NCBI RefSeq assembly: GCF_030698145.1
Contig: NZ_JAUYNW010000011.1
Location: 33,954-97,953 of the forward strand
Direction of reading: 5' to 3'
DNA length: 64,000 nucleotides
Source of the DNA: Phenylobacterium sp.
Lineage (GTDB): Bacteria; Pseudomonadota; Alphaproteobacteria; Caulobacterales; Caulobacteraceae
Shown here: piece after piece, positions 51,467-61,315 of the stretch
Layout of the letters: each line of letters opens with the position of its first letter
Position numbering within the stretch: the first letter of the stretch is position 1
Notes under the pieces: generated by a model
Seen by the model: the letters and a program-made list of their open reading frames with translations, nothing else
What the model was told of the DNA's origin: nothing
Database searches by the model: none
Translations under genes and position numbers: made by a program

Positions 51467-51793
51467 CTAGCTGTGCGCCTGGGCGTTCATCGGCGGCTGA
51501 TACTCCTCGATCAGGTCCTCGCGCTCGGCGTGGCGCACCGCGCTGCGAACGTTGAGGCGGGTCAGCACGTCGACCTCGGAGCCATAGACGTCCTTGGCGC
51601 GGGCGAGCTGATCGCGCCAGACGGTGCGCGCCAGGCTGTCGGTCTCGCCCACATAGAGGATATCGACCCCCTGCGAACCCGGCTTGGCGATGATGTAATT
51701 GGCGCCGGCGGGGGGCAGAATCCGGTCCTCTTCCAGCGATGTGTAACGATAACGGTTGCCGGACTTACCGACGATCTCGATTTGACGGGTCAA
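51467..51793 (-). CDS. Small uncharacterised protein with GIY-YIG-like segment
   Basis: A 108-residue protein. The stretch PPAGANYIIAKPGSQGVDIL followed by YVGETDSLARTVWRDQL resembles the GIY...YIG pattern of small nuclease domains (Tyr, Ile, YVG and a following Arg). The family Glu may be that in LIEEYQPPMNA; this is uncertain. The gene is monocistronic and converges on the protease. It could also be a DNA-binding or regulatory protein; it is called on coding quality. Confidence 0.5.
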   Translation of the reverse strand: MTRQIEIVGKSGNRYRYTSLEEDRILPPAGANYIIAKPGSQGVDILYVGETDSLARTVWRDQLARAKDVYGSEVDVLTRLNVRSAVRHAEREDLIEEYQPPMNAQAHS

Positions 51794-52053
51794 ACCACGC
51801 TCCCGACCTGGACGGACACTCCGGGGTCGGACAGTCCCGCCCCCGGCTGGTGATAACCGTGCGAGTGGGGCGAAATATAGACCATGGGGCGTGACAAACC
51901 ATCACCAAGTCGCGAGGCGGGCCAGCTTATCCACCGTAAGGAACAACCGGCGCCATAAGGCGTTCCGGGTCGGGACGCCGCTCTGCTAGGTTGATCCCAT
52001 GGGGGCGTCGACTCGTTCGCGACGCCGCAGAGCCGAGGACACGCGCCACAATC

Positions 52054-53181
52054 ATGGAACGCCCCGCCGAGTTCAGCCTGGTGAAGGCCGCAGACGGTCC
52101 CCAGGCCGTGCTGGCGGGCGATTGGACGGCGACGTCGATCGGGGAAGCCGCCCGCGAGCTCTATGAGGCCATCGTCGGCCAGGCCGCCAAGTCGCTGGAC
52201 CTCACCGCCGTGGGCCGGCTGGACACCGCCGGCGCCTATGCGGTGATCCGCGCCGCCGAAGGCCACATCGACCCCGACAGGGTCTCGGGACGGCCGGAAT
52301 CGCTGCGGCTGCTGCAACTGGTCGGCGCCGCAGCGTCGGCCAAGCCGGTGGAGCGCGTCGAGCCCCGCGGCTTCCACCAGATGACCATTCGGATCGGCAA
52401 GGGGGTGTTCGACCTCGGCCACGAGATCTTCGAGACCCTGGTCTTCGTGGGGCACCTGTTGGTCGCCGTGGGCCGCACCTTCCTCTACCTGTTCACCAAT
52501 CCCAAGCGCGTGCGCTGGGCGCCGATCGTCTCGCTGATGGAGCGGGCGGGCCTGGACGCCATCCCCATCGTGGCCATCACGTCGCTCTTCATCGGCGCGG
52601 TGGTCGGTCTATTGGGCGCCAACATGCTGCGCCAGTTCGGCGCCGAGGTGTTCGCCGTCGAGCTCATCGGCATTGCGGTGTTGCGCGAGTTCAACATCCT
52701 GATCACCGCCATCCTCCTGGCTGGCCGCTCCGCCTCGGCGTTCGCCGCCGAGCTCGGCTCGATGAAGATGAACCAGGAGATCGACGCCATGCAGGTGCTG
52801 GGCGTCGATCCGTTCGAGGCCCTGGTCTTCCCGCGGTTCGCGGCCCTGCTGCTGACCATCCCGCTGCTGACCTTCGTGGCGACCCTGGCGGGCCTGTTCG
52901 GCGGGCTGCTGATCACCTGGACGGTGTTGGACCTGGGCCCCTCCTTCTTCCTGCAGCGGATCGTCGACAATGTCGGACCCACGCATTTCTGGATCGGCCT
53001 ATGCAAGGCGCCGGTCATGGCCGCGGTGATCGCCGGCATCGGCTGCCGCCAGGGCCTGGAGGTCGGCGGCGACGTGGAATCCCTCGGGCGGCGGGTGACG
53101 GCTGCAGTCGTCCACGCCATCTTCGCCATCATCCTGATCGACGCGATCTTCGCGCTCATCTTCATGGAGCTGAACATTTGA
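52054..53181 (+). CDS. mlaE: MlaE-like ABC lipid transporter permease with N-terminal STAS domain
   Basis: Inner-membrane permease of the MCE/Mla lipid-trafficking system. It has 375 residues from ATG 52054. The N-terminal ~100 residues are a STAS-like domain (LDLTAVGRLDTAGAYAVIRA), fused to an MlaE permease with five or six helices and the conserved EIDAMQVLGVDPFEALVFPR coupling loop. The fusion is common in alphaproteobacteria, whereas in E. coli the STAS protein MlaB is separate. First gene of a four-gene operon that moves phospholipids between the membranes. Confidence 0.92.
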   Translation: MERPAEFSLVKAADGPQAVLAGDWTATSIGEAARELYEAIVGQAAKSLDLTAVGRLDTAGAYAVIRAAEGHIDPDRVSGRPESLRLLQLVGAAASAKPVERVEPRGFHQMTIRIGKGVFDLGHEIFETLVFVGHLLVAVGRTFLYLFTNPKRVRWAPIVSLMERAGLDAIPIVAITSLFIGAVVGLLGANMLRQFGAEVFAVELIGIAVLREFNILITAILLAGRSASAFAAELGSMKMNQEIDAMQVLGVDPFEALVFPRFAALLLTIPLLTFVATLAGLFGGLLITWTVLDLGPSFFLQRIVDNVGPTHFWIGLCKAPVMAAVIAGIGCRQGLEVGGDVESLGRRVTAAVVHAIFAIILIDAIFALIFMELNI

Positions 53182-53996
53182 GCGACGAGTCGCACCCCGA
53201 AGACACCCTGCCGACCACCGGCCCGGCCATCGAGGTGCGCGGCCTGGTGTCGGCGTTCGGCGACCGGGTGATCCATGAGAGCCTGGACCTGACCGTCAAG
53301 CGCGGCGACGTGGTGGGCGTGGTCGGCGGCTCGGGCACCGGCAAGTCGGTGCTGCTCAACACCATCATAGGCCTCAAGGCGCCGGAGGGCGGCATGGTGC
53401 GGGTGTTCGGCCAGGACATCCAGCGGGCCTCGCGGCGCAAATGGTCTGCGATCGAACGCCAGTGGGGCGTGCTGTTCCAGCAGGGCGCGCTGTTCTCCAA
53501 CCTCACAGTGCGCGAGAACGTCTCGGCGCCGATGTACGAGCACACCGACATCCCGCGGCGCATCGTCGCCCAGCTCGCGGATCTCAAGATCGCCCTGGTC
53601 GGCCTGCCGCCCGAGGCCGGCAGCCTCAAACCCTCGGAACTGTCGGGCGGGATGCGCAAGCGCGCGGGCCTGGCCCGGGCCCTGGCGCTGGACCCCGAGC
53701 TGCTGTTCCTGGACGAGCCCACCGCGGGCCTGGACCCGATCGGCGCGGCCTCGTTCGACGAACTGATCAAGGACCTGTCCGACAGCCTGGACCTGACCGT
53801 CTTCATGATCACCCACGACCTGGACAGCCTCTATACGATCACCGACAGCGTCGCCGTCCTAGCCGACAAGAAGGTGGTCGCCCACGCGCCGGTGCAGACG
53901 CTCGAGACCTCCGACCACCCCTGGATCCGTGAGTACTTCCTGGGCCCGCGCGGACGCGCCGCGGTCAAGGCGCATAGAGCCGCAACGGTGAACTGA
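53178..53996 (+). CDS. mlaF: MlaF-like ABC transporter ATPase
   Basis: ATPase of the lipid transporter, 272 residues from TTG 53178, whose start overlaps the permease stop as TTGA. Walker A is VGGSGTGKSVLL; signature LSGGMRKRAGLARAL; Walker B LLFLDEPTAGLDP; H-loop MITHDLDSL. The leader MSDESHPEDTLPTTGP is short and acidic. The length and the MRKR signature match MlaF rather than LolD-type ATPases. Works with MlaE and the MCE protein encoded next. Confidence 0.92.
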   Translation: MSDESHPEDTLPTTGPAIEVRGLVSAFGDRVIHESLDLTVKRGDVVGVVGGSGTGKSVLLNTIIGLKAPEGGMVRVFGQDIQRASRRKWSAIERQWGVLFQQGALFSNLTVRENVSAPMYEHTDIPRRIVAQLADLKIALVGLPPEAGSLKPSELSGGMRKRAGLARALALDPELLFLDEPTAGLDPIGAASFDELIKDLSDSLDLTVFMITHDLDSLYTITDSVAVLADKKVVAHAPVQTLETSDHPWIREYFLGPRGRAAVKAHRAATVN

Positions 53997-54934
53997 TGGA
54001 AAAAGACGCCAACTACGCCCTGGTGGGCCTCTCGACGCTGATCCTCTTCGTGGGACTGGTTATTTTCGGTGTCTGGCTCGCCCGCGTGAGCTTCGCCAAG
54101 GACTACGACCTCTATGACGTGATCTTCCAGGGGCCGGTGCGCGGGCTGTCGCAGGGCGGCGAGGTGCATTTCAACGGCATCAAGGTGGGCGAGGTCACCC
54201 AGATCCAGCTCGACCCGGCCAACCCCAACCGCGTGATCGCCCGCGCCCGCGTCGGATCGGAAGTGCCGATCCGAGTGGACTCCTACGGCACCCTCGAGCC
54301 CCAGGGCATCACCGGGATCAACTACATTCAGATCACCGCAGGGACGCCTTCAAAGAAGCTGCTCAAGGACACCGTGCCACCGAACAGGGTCCCGCAGTTG
54401 CGCACCCAGCGCAGCGCCCTTGCCGATCTGCTCGAGGGCGGTGGCACGGTGCTGTCGCGGACCGTAGAGGCGTTGGACCGGGTCAACCGCGTCCTGTCGG
54501 ACCAGAACATCAGGTCCTTCACCGCGGCGATCAGCGACACCCAAACGGTCACCGCCGAGCTGCGCCAGCGCAAGGCGATCATCGCCGACGCCCAGAACGC
54601 CCTGCGCAGCATCGACGCGGCGGCTCAGCAGATCGGGACCCTGTCGCAGTCCAGCCAGCAGCTCGTCGATGGCGACGGCAAGCGCACCATGAAGAACGTC
54701 GCCGGCGCCGCCGAGGAGGCCCAGGCCGCGGCCAAGGACCTGCGCGTCATGATCGGCAAGCTGGAGGGCCCGACCAGCGACTTCGCCACCAACGGCCTGC
54801 CGCAGCTCACGGCCTCGGTCGCAGCCCTGCAGCAGACGGCCGAGTCCCTCGACCGGCTGATCCGCGACATCGAAACCAACCCCCGCGGCCTGGTCGGTAA
54901 GCCGGCGGCCCAGGAAGTGGAGATCAAGCCATGA
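53996..54934 (+). CDS. mlaD: MCE-domain periplasmic lipid-binding protein (MlaD-like)
   Basis: A 312-residue protein with one N-terminal helix (about residues 6-28) and a single MCE domain containing GPVRGLSQGGEVHFNGIKVG and LEPQGITGINYIQ. A long helical region follows (about 150-290) like the needle or tunnel of larger MCE proteins. It is longer than the ~180-residue E. coli MlaD. Start and preceding stop overlap as TGATG; the next gene overlaps as ATGA. It carries lipids across the periplasm. Confidence 0.9.
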   Translation: MEKDANYALVGLSTLILFVGLVIFGVWLARVSFAKDYDLYDVIFQGPVRGLSQGGEVHFNGIKVGEVTQIQLDPANPNRVIARARVGSEVPIRVDSYGTLEPQGITGINYIQITAGTPSKKLLKDTVPPNRVPQLRTQRSALADLLEGGGTVLSRTVEALDRVNRVLSDQNIRSFTAAISDTQTVTAELRQRKAIIADAQNALRSIDAAAQQIGTLSQSSQQLVDGDGKRTMKNVAGAAEEAQAAAKDLRVMIGKLEGPTSDFATNGLPQLTASVAALQQTAESLDRLIRDIETNPRGLVGKPAAQEVEIKP

Positions 54935-55566
54935 GCGCCCTCACCCGCTCTCTCGGGGCGCTGGGCGCCGCGGCGCTCGTCCTTTCGCTCGGCGGCTGCG
55001 TCTCGCTGTTCCCCAAGAGCGACCCCGCCCAGCTCTACAGGTTCGACGCCGCCGCGCCGTCCGCGGAGCAGAGCGCGGGCCGACCGGCCGGCCAGTTCGG
55101 CGTCGTGCGCGGCGGCGGGAGCTTCACCCGTGCGGCCTCCAGCGACCGAATCCTGACCGTCGACGGTGGCGAGGTCGCCTATGTGGCCAATTCACGCTGG
55201 GTGGCCCCGGCCGTGACCTTGTTCGACGAGGCCCTGGCCCAGGCTTTCGACGCCAACAGCGGCGCAGCGCGGCTGATCTCTCGCGGCCAGACCGCCAAGG
55301 CCGACTATTCCCTGCGCGTCGACGTCACCCGTTTCGAGGCGGTCTATGACCGCGGTCCCAAGGCCGCGCCGCTGGTGGTGGTGAGCCTCCGGGTCGCCCT
55401 GACCCGACCCGACCGCACCCCGGCCGGGTCCGATCTCATCGAAGCCCAGGTGCGGGCCGGCGACAACCGGGTCTCGGCCATCGTGGCGGCCTTCGATCAA
55501 GCCGTGGGCGAAGCGCTGAACGGCCTGGTCGCTTGGACCAACCGCACCGGGGCGGCTCCCGCCTAG
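54931..55566 (+). CDS. ABC-type transport auxiliary lipoprotein of the MCE system
   Basis: A 211-residue lipoprotein. The signal peptide ends in the lipobox LSLGGC (Cys23), so it is anchored in the outer or inner membrane. The mature domain matches the ABC-type transport auxiliary component family (PqiC-like), with LFDEALAQAFDANSG and SAIVAAFDQAVGEALNGLVAW helices. In this family the lipoprotein links the MCE tunnel to the outer membrane. Last gene of the operon, overlapping MlaD by ATGA. Confidence 0.88.
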   Translation: MSALTRSLGALGAAALVLSLGGCVSLFPKSDPAQLYRFDAAAPSAEQSAGRPAGQFGVVRGGGSFTRAASSDRILTVDGGEVAYVANSRWVAPAVTLFDEALAQAFDANSGAARLISRGQTAKADYSLRVDVTRFEAVYDRGPKAAPLVVVSLRVALTRPDRTPAGSDLIEAQVRAGDNRVSAIVAAFDQAVGEALNGLVAWTNRTGAAPA

Positions 55567-55638
55567 GTATCCGTCACCCAGTTTTAGGGCGTGTGACGAG
55601 CTGCCGCAGGCGACCGTGACGAGATATTAAGTTCCCGA

Positions 55639-55670
55639 CCTCATGATTTAAGTATTCGGGCGTCATGAGG
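55639..55670. promoter_or_regulatory. Inverted repeat just before the frameshifted gene
   Basis: CCTCATGA (55639-55646) and TCATGAGG (55663-55670) are perfect complements around a 16-bp AT-rich spacer, 5 bp before the ATG of the next gene. It could be an operator or could mask the ribosome-binding site. Confidence 0.45.
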
Positions 55671-55675
55671 CATTC

Positions 55676-56503
55676 ATGGACAATGATCGAGGCGTACGGC
55701 GTCTGACTTCGTTGGAACAATCTGCGTCCACTGCGCGGGTGCTGAACCTTTTGGCGATCCACCGAAATTTTGGCGACGATGTAGATCTGGCCCAGGCGCC
55801 GTTCTTCAAGAACCGGTTGCTGGACCGTAGCATCATCCTCAAGCACCGGCTTCGACCCCACGAATACGCACAATTCGCCTCGCCGCGACCGACGGCGACC
55901 AAGATCCTTATTCCAATCGACAGTTCCGATCTGAGGGTCGGCGCTCGCTCGGTCTTCGTCGGCCAGAAGGACTTCGACGAAGTCGTCGAGTCGGTTCTGG
56001 GCCAAAATCTGAAACCAGGCTCGCGTGATCGTCGTGTCCTCGATCTTATCGATAGCCTGCCATCGCTCGATCCGTTCCTGCTGCGGGAACATCTGCGGGT
56101 CAACGAAATCGAACCGGCGCGCGGCTATTTTGGGATTTCGGCCGGCGATGTGCAGCGGATGTTCGACTTTGCCCGCGAGGAGATTCTGGCGCTGGTCACC
56201 CTGTCGTCTGGCGACAATTACGGATCGCACGCCTGCGCCTCGCGCCTGGTCGAGAAGCTGCTTTCGAACACCCCGGACAGCGGGTGCGAGCCCCTGAAGG
56301 CGACTCTGAAGCTGAGCGACCAAGAGTACACTGACGGCGCCTTCTCCTGGCGCGGCTTCCTCTACCACAAATGGGTGCTTGGAGATCTTGCGGCGCCGAT
56401 GCGCCAAGTCATGGCCGAGATCACGCAAAGGCGCGCGGCCCCAAAAGCGCTGACGCCTCGGCCTACATCCCAGAGGCCAAGAAGCGCGTCCAGCTGGCGA
56501 TGA
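55676..56503 (+). CDS. Uncharacterised protein, N-terminal part of a gene split by a -1 frameshift
   Basis: From ATG 55676 the reading frame gives a soluble protein (MDNDRGVRRLTSLEQSASTA) of about 257 plausible residues with no recognised domain, with ..LDRSIILKHRLRPHEYAQFA and ..DFAREEILALVTLSSGDNYG segments. After codon 257 the frame ends in a Pro/Ser/Arg-rich stretch that looks non-coding. The protein-like sequence continues in the -1 frame from the CCCAAAA heptamer at 56440. Either a programmed frameshift, a mutation or a sequencing error; see the next entries. It precedes an EAL-domain gene. Confidence 0.6.
   Translation: MDNDRGVRRLTSLEQSASTARVLNLLAIHRNFGDDVDLAQAPFFKNRLLDRSIILKHRLRPHEYAQFASPRPTATKILIPIDSSDLRVGARSVFVGQKDFDEVVESVLGQNLKPGSRDRRVLDLIDSLPSLDPFLLREHLRVNEIEPARGYFGISAGDVQRMFDFAREEILALVTLSSGDNYGSHACASRLVEKLLSNTPDSGCEPLKATLKLSDQEYTDGAFSWRGFLYHKWVLGDLAAPMRQVMAEITQRRAAPKALTPRPTSQRPRSASSWR
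56440..56446 (+). other. Slippery heptamer C CCA AAA at the frame junction
   Basis: In the upstream frame the codons are GCC-CCA-AAA, so C-CCA-AAA fits the X-XXY-YYZ rule for -1 slippage. Slipping one base back gives CCC-AAA-AGC, exactly the frame in which the protein-like sequence continues. No stem-loop was confirmed downstream by eye. Confidence 0.5.
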
Positions 56504-56802
56504 GCGCCACCAAGACCGCCGCCCAGGACATGTTGGATGTCTATAATAGGGCCTACGCTTCGCTGACCGAGGAGAGCAAGCCGACCGGTTTCCGCGACCT
56601 TCTGCTGACCGCGCCGGCCATGTTCTCCAGCCTCGGCGAACAGCTCGGAGCCATCCAGCACGTCGCGAGTTTCTGGCGCTACCGGTTCCCGGAAGGCCGG
56701 GCGCGGTTGATTGCGCCCGACGAACTAATGGACGTCTTCCTGGATTTTGAGGACAGCATGGCCTTTACCCATGACGAGGCCAACCATGTCCGTTTCGCCT
56801 GA
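56446..56802 (+). CDS. C-terminal part of the frameshifted gene (-1 frame)
   Basis: From the heptamer the -1 frame runs 118 codons (SADASAYIPEAKKRVQLAMS onward) to a TGA at 56800-56802. It has the composition of a real helical protein (KTAAQDMLDVYNRAYASLTE, DELMDVFLDFEDSMAF). Before the junction this frame is not protein-like. Joined to the upstream part it gives about 375 residues. No family recognised. It ends 16 bp into the EAL gene, whose ATG at 56786 has GAGG upstream. Confidence 0.55.
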   Translation, partial: SADASAYIPEAKKRVQLAMSATKTAAQDMLDVYNRAYASLTEESKPTGFRDLLLTAPAMFSSLGEQLGAIQHVASFWRYRFPEGRARLIAPDELMDVFLDFEDSMAFTHDEANHVRFA

Positions 56803-58444
56803 CGCTCCGGGCGCAGGGCTGAACCTGCAACTCCTCGGCCTCGCCTTCGCCGGCGCTGACTTGGTATTCGAGGTCGACGCCGTCGGCACGGTCACCTTCG
56901 CGCTCGGCGCCGTCGAGCAGCTTACCGGTCGCGTCCCCGCCGAGTTCGTCGGCTCGAACTGGGCCGAGCTGGTCGGGCCAGGCGACTCTGACCTGCTGGC
57001 GACTTTGCTCGAGGGTCTGAAGGCCGGCGAGCGCCAGGGACCGCTGCGGATCGCTCTGGCGTCCAGTCCGGCCCGCCGCCTGGCGCGGCACGGCTCCCTG
57101 TCAGTCTTCAAATTGCCCCAGCGCGCGGGGCGGGTGTCCTGCGCCCTCGGCCTCGGAGGTCCCGCGGCCGTCGACCAGATTGCCAGGGGGCCGGATGGCC
57201 TGCTGGCCAAGGACGCTTTCGCCTCGACCGTCGCGACCCTCTTGGGCGAAGCCGACCGCGCGGGCCTGCCCGTGCGTTTGGACCTCGTTGAGTTGGGCGG
57301 GCTCGACTCGGCGGTCTCGACCATGGACGCCGTCACGGCGGAGCGGACGCGGCGCCGCGTGGCGGCGACGCTACGCGCCGAATCCTACGCCGGCGCCGGC
57401 GCCTCGGAAGTCGCTGTCGACCGCTTCGCGCTCGTCCGGTCGGCCGCCGCGTCAACCGATCGGCTCACCGAGCGCCTCAAGCAGGCAGCAGGCGGCCAGG
57501 TCGAGCCGGTAACGGCCGAACTCGCCCTGAACGTTGGCTCGCCGGCCCAGAACCTCCGCGCCATGCGCTATGTGCTCGATCGTTACATCGAGGACGGCCC
57601 TGCCGGGGCCCAGGCGGGGTTCAGCGCCGCAATTCAGCGAACGGCGCGCGACGCGGCGCGGTTCAAGGCCATGCTCGCAAGCGGGGATATCCATCTCGCC
57701 TACCAGCCGGTCGTCAGCCTGGATGGACGGACGCTCCACCATTTCGAGGCGTTGGCCCGCTTCGATCCCGATTCGAGCCCAGCCGACACCATCCGACTGG
57801 CCGAGGAGCTGGGCCTGATCGCGGATTTCGATCTCGCTGTCGCCCGGTGCGTGGCCAAAGCGCTAATTGCGGGCGTCTCGGACCTGCGAATCGCGGTCAA
57901 TGTAAGCGCCATCTCGTTGATGCAACCTGGATTCATCGAGACGCTTGGCGAAGTCACCTCCTTCGCCCCCTCGCTTCGCCCAAGGCTGCTGCTGGAAATC
58001 ACCGAGACCCAGCAGATTCCGGATCTTCCAATGGCCAATCTGAAGATCGCCGCGCTACGCGCAATCGGACATGTCGTTTGCCTCGACGATTTCGGGGCCG
58101 GCGCCGCTTCGCTGAATTATCTGCGATTCCTGGACGTCGACATCATCAAGATCGACGGCCGCTATATCCAGGCGCTGGACTCCCGCCCCCGCGATACCAC
58201 GGTGCTCAAGCACGTGATCGCGCTCTGTCGCGAGCTTGGCGTGACCACGATCGCCGAGATGGTGGAAACGGCCCAGACCGCCCGCCTGGCCCAAGAACTC
58301 GGCGTCGATCTCGGCCAGGGTTGGCATTTCGGAAAACCGCTGTCCGAGCCGAGATGGCAGGCTCCAACCGCCGCGGCGCCCACGAGTCAGGTCGGCGCTG
58401 CGGGGTCTAGACTTCCAGGCCAGAGATCCGCTTGGCGGCGGTGA
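56786..58444 (+). CDS. PAS / degenerate-GGDEF / EAL protein, probable c-di-GMP phosphodiesterase
   Basis: A 552-residue protein from ATG 56786. The N-terminal ~100 residues are PAS-like ([20 protein letters not shown]). The middle (about 145-240) follows a GGDEF layout but reads AVDRFALV where GGDEF should be, so it cannot make c-di-GMP. The C-terminal EAL domain keeps [31 protein letters not shown] and EMVE, the residues needed for metal and c-di-GMP hydrolysis. It overlaps folD by 38 nt at the 3' ends. Confidence 0.85.
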   Translation: MSVSPDAPGAGLNLQLLGLAFAGADLVFEVDAVGTVTFALGAVEQLTGRVPAEFVGSNWAELVGPGDSDLLATLLEGLKAGERQGPLRIALASSPARRLARHGSLSVFKLPQRAGRVSCALGLGGPAAVDQIARGPDGLLAKDAFASTVATLLGEADRAGLPVRLDLVELGGLDSAVSTMDAVTAERTRRRVAATLRAESYAGAGASEVAVDRFALVRSAAASTDRLTERLKQAAGGQVEPVTAELALNVGSPAQNLRAMRYVLDRYIEDGPAGAQAGFSAAIQRTARDAARFKAMLASGDIHLAYQPVVSLDGRTLHHFEALARFDPDSSPADTIRLAEELGLIADFDLAVARCVAKALIAGVSDLRIAVNVSAISLMQPGFIETLGEVTSFAPSLRPRLLLEITETQQIPDLPMANLKIAALRAIGHVVCLDDFGAGAASLNYLRFLDVDIIKIDGRYIQALDSRPRDTTVLKHVIALCRELGVTTIAEMVETAQTARLAQELGVDLGQGWHFGKPLSEPRWQAPTAAAPTSQVGAAGSRLPGQRSAWRR

Positions 58445-59303
58445 GGGTATTCCTCAGCAGGCAGGCCACGGTCATCAGGCCGACGCCGCCGGGCACCGGC
58501 GTGATGTGGCCGGCCACGGCCAAGGCCTCCTTGTAGGCCACGTCGCCGACGATCTTGGTCTTGCCCGCGGCGGCCTTGACCGGATCGCGGAACGGTATGC
58601 GGTTGATGCCCACATCGATCACCGCGGCGCCCGGCTTGATCCAGTCGGCCTTGATCATCTGCGGTCGCCCCACGGCGGCCACCAGGATGTCGGCCTCGCG
58701 GCAGACCGCGGCCAGATCCCGGGTCCGCGAATGGGCGATGGTCACGGTGCAGTCGGCGGCCAGCAGCAGCTGGGCGATCGGCTTGCCGACCAGCACGGAG
58801 CGGCCCACCACCACGGCGCGCTTGCCGGTGAGGTCGCCCAGGGCGTCGGCGAGCATGATCATGCAGCCCATGGGCGTGCAGGGGACCAGCGCCTTCTGAC
58901 CCTGGGCCAGCAGGCCGATATTCACCGGGTGCAGGCCGTCGACATCCTTGGCGGGATCGATGGCGGTGATGACGGCCTTTTCGTCCAGACCCTTCGGCAG
59001 CGGAAGCTGCACCAGTATGCCGTGAATGGCAGGGTCTCGGTTGAGGGCGTCGACGAGGGCCAGCAGGTCCGCCTGGGAGGCGTCGGCCGCCAGGAGATGG
59101 GTCACCGAGTGCATGCCGACGGCCTTCGAGTGCTCTCCCTTGGAGCGCACGTAGACCTGGCTTGCGGGATCGTCCCCGACCAGGACGACGGCCAGGCCGG
59201 GCGTCAGGCCATGGCTCGCCTGCAGCGCGGCCACCTCGGCGGCGACCTCGCCCCGGATACGCTCGGCCGTGGTCTTGCCGTCGATGATCTGAGCCTGCGA
59301 CAT
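58407..59303 (-). CDS. folD: Methylenetetrahydrofolate dehydrogenase / cyclohydrolase
   Basis: Bifunctional one-carbon enzyme of 298 residues interconverting methylene-, methenyl- and formyl-tetrahydrofolate. The start is ATG 59303. Motifs are [15 protein letters not shown] with the catalytic Lys, [31 protein letters not shown] and [17 protein letters not shown] for NADP. The C-terminus has [21 protein letters not shown]. Length fits FolD. It overlaps the convergent EAL gene by 38 nt, so one transcript would be antisense to the other's end. Confidence 0.95.
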   Translation of the reverse strand: MSQAQIIDGKTTAERIRGEVAAEVAALQASHGLTPGLAVVLVGDDPASQVYVRSKGEHSKAVGMHSVTHLLAADASQADLLALVDALNRDPAIHGILVQLPLPKGLDEKAVITAIDPAKDVDGLHPVNIGLLAQGQKALVPCTPMGCMIMLADALGDLTGKRAVVVGRSVLVGKPIAQLLLAADCTVTIAHSRTRDLAAVCREADILVAAVGRPQMIKADWIKPGAAVIDVGINRIPFRDPVKAAAGKTKIVGDVAYKEALAVAGHITPVPGGVGLMTVACLLRNTLTAAKRISGLEV

Positions 59304-59393
59304 TCACCCTCGCGCGCGGTCGGAACTTGGCCGTGGCGATAGCCGTTCAGCCTCCGCCGCGCAATGCGGCGTGGAGCCGTACAGGTGCCAGAC

Positions 59394-59845
<452 letters not shown>

Positions 59846-59849
<4 letters not shown>

Positions 59850-60298
59850 GGCCGCCGCAGCCAGGCCGCCACCGCCCAGGCGTGGGCCTCGTGGCGCAGG
59901 GTCGTCATGGCTTCCAGCGGCTTGACCCAGATCAGGGTGTGGTCCTTCTCGACCTTCAGGTCCGGTGCCTCGGCCTCGATGGTCACGGCGAAGAACGTCC
60001 CTCGATTGTCGAATGCCTTGCCCTCGGTGTTGAGGAAGTACTGGTCGGCCTCGGCGAAGGCCTCCCCGGCCGCGATCGCCAGTCCTGCCTCCTCGCCGAA
60101 CTCGCGGACCACGGCCTGCTCGGCGCTCTCACCGGGGTCGACCGCGCCGCCGGGCAGGTCGCGCCAGATCGCCCCGTCGGGCTTTTCGATCCGCACCAGG
60201 GCGATCTTGCCGTCGCGCTCGGCGACGCCGAAGGCGGCGGGCCGGTCGGCGTAGACACGCCCACCCATCCGCTCGCCGAACTGCGGGACGGCGCGCAT
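59846..60298 (-). CDS. Nudix hydrolase
   Basis: Hydrolase of 150 residues for nucleoside-diphosphate-linked substrates. The Nudix box is GGAVDPGESAEQAVVREFGEEAGL (split for reading: GGAVDPGE at about 49-56, REFGEEAGL at about 64-72), with all key Glu residues present. N- and C-terminal parts (MRAVPQFGERMGG, WVKPLEAMTTLRHEAHAWAV) match MutT-type folds. It starts at ATG 60298, sharing one base with the nuclease stop (TGATG). Substrate not identifiable. Confidence 0.9.
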
Positions 60299-61305
60299 CA
60301 GTCCTTGCCGTAGAGCGCGTCATAGGGGTCGACCTTGCCGGCCAGCACGTCGTCCACCCGCACCACCGGCCAGCCGACCGTGACCCTGGCGCTGGCGCGC
60401 CAGGCCGAAACCGTCATGTCGCGCAGCTCCGAGGCCCCCGCCGCCAGGCGCTCGGTGGCGAAGGCCACGCCGCGCGGATCGGCGGGTTTCAGGCCGCCGG
60501 CCTTTTCCATCTCGTAGAACGGGAGAACGAACCGGCTGGTGGCGGTGAGGTAGTCCACCGTCCGCTGCTCGACGGCGCACTTGCAGTCGACCGGCGCGGC
60601 CATGCCGGCGGCGACGCCGGCGGGCTTGATGTTGTTGAACACGAACTCGCTCTCGAACGGGCCATGGACCTTGGCGGTGGAGTAGCCCTGGGGGTTCGGA
60701 TACTCGCCCCAGCCGTTGTAGTGGACCGTGACATGCAGCGGCTGGGACCCGTCGCCCACGAAGTGCGACAGCTGGCCGATAGTGGCCAGGATCTGGGTCT
60801 CCCGCCGCGCCAGGTCGCGGACCAGCCAGGCCTTGCGCACCTTGTTCCGCTCGCGCCCGGCGGCGTACTTCACCACCCGCCAGTAGCCGAAGTCCTTGGC
60901 CAATTGCTGGTGCTGGTCGATGATCGAATAGGGCAGGTAACCGGCCTTCCAGCTGTCGAGGCCGGCGGCCTGCAGGGCCTTCTCATAGTCGGCCCGGGTG
61001 GACGGCAGCGGGAGGAAGGACGGGCCGCCCAGCAGCTTGCCTTCCTCGTCCAGGTCCAGGGAATGCCCCGGGTTGCGGTTGTGGTCGTGTATCCGTCCCG
61101 AGCCCTTGGACCGGTCGGGCTCACGCGACAGCTCGCCGACGTCGCGGACGGCCTGGGGATTGCGCAGGAAGGCCGGGAGGTCGCCCGGCAGGGCGCGCAT
61201 GGCGGCCTCGCCGACGATGCGGTGGCCCATGGCGCCCCAGGCGAGGGCCTGGACGGGCGCGAAGGCGAGGAGAAGGGCGGAGGCGAGCGCGGCGGTGCGG
61301 ATCAT
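60298..61305 (-). CDS. Periplasmic S1/P1-type nuclease
   Basis: Zinc-dependent nuclease of about 335 residues, exported by a signal peptide (MIRTAALASALLLAFAPVQA). The mature protein begins WGAMGHRIVGEAAM; in S1/P1 nucleases the N-terminal Trp and the His a few residues later bind zinc. Further zinc ligands are in SIIDQHQQ, and QLSHFVGDGSQPLHVTVHYN. It degrades single-stranded nucleic acids, probably as a phosphorus source. ATG 61305 is used; an upstream in-frame GTG at 61311 is possible. The Nudix gene follows, overlapping by one base. Confidence 0.9.
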   Translation of the reverse strand: MIRTAALASALLLAFAPVQALAWGAMGHRIVGEAAMRALPGDLPAFLRNPQAVRDVGELSREPDRSKGSGRIHDHNRNPGHSLDLDEEGKLLGGPSFLPLPSTRADYEKALQAAGLDSWKAGYLPYSIIDQHQQLAKDFGYWRVVKYAAGRERNKVRKAWLVRDLARRETQILATIGQLSHFVGDGSQPLHVTVHYNGWGEYPNPQGYSTAKVHGPFESEFVFNNIKPAGVAAGMAAPVDCKCAVEQRTVDYLTATSRFVLPFYEMEKAGGLKPADPRGVAFATERLAAGASELRDMTVSAWRASARVTVGWPVVRVDDVLAGKVDPYDALYGKD

Positions 61306-61315
61306 GCCCACCGGT

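Noticed and set aside
55574..56428. Minus-strand open frame opposite the frameshifted gene
   Set aside because: The plus strand has a more protein-like composition, and the minus frame has no motif or ribosome-binding site.
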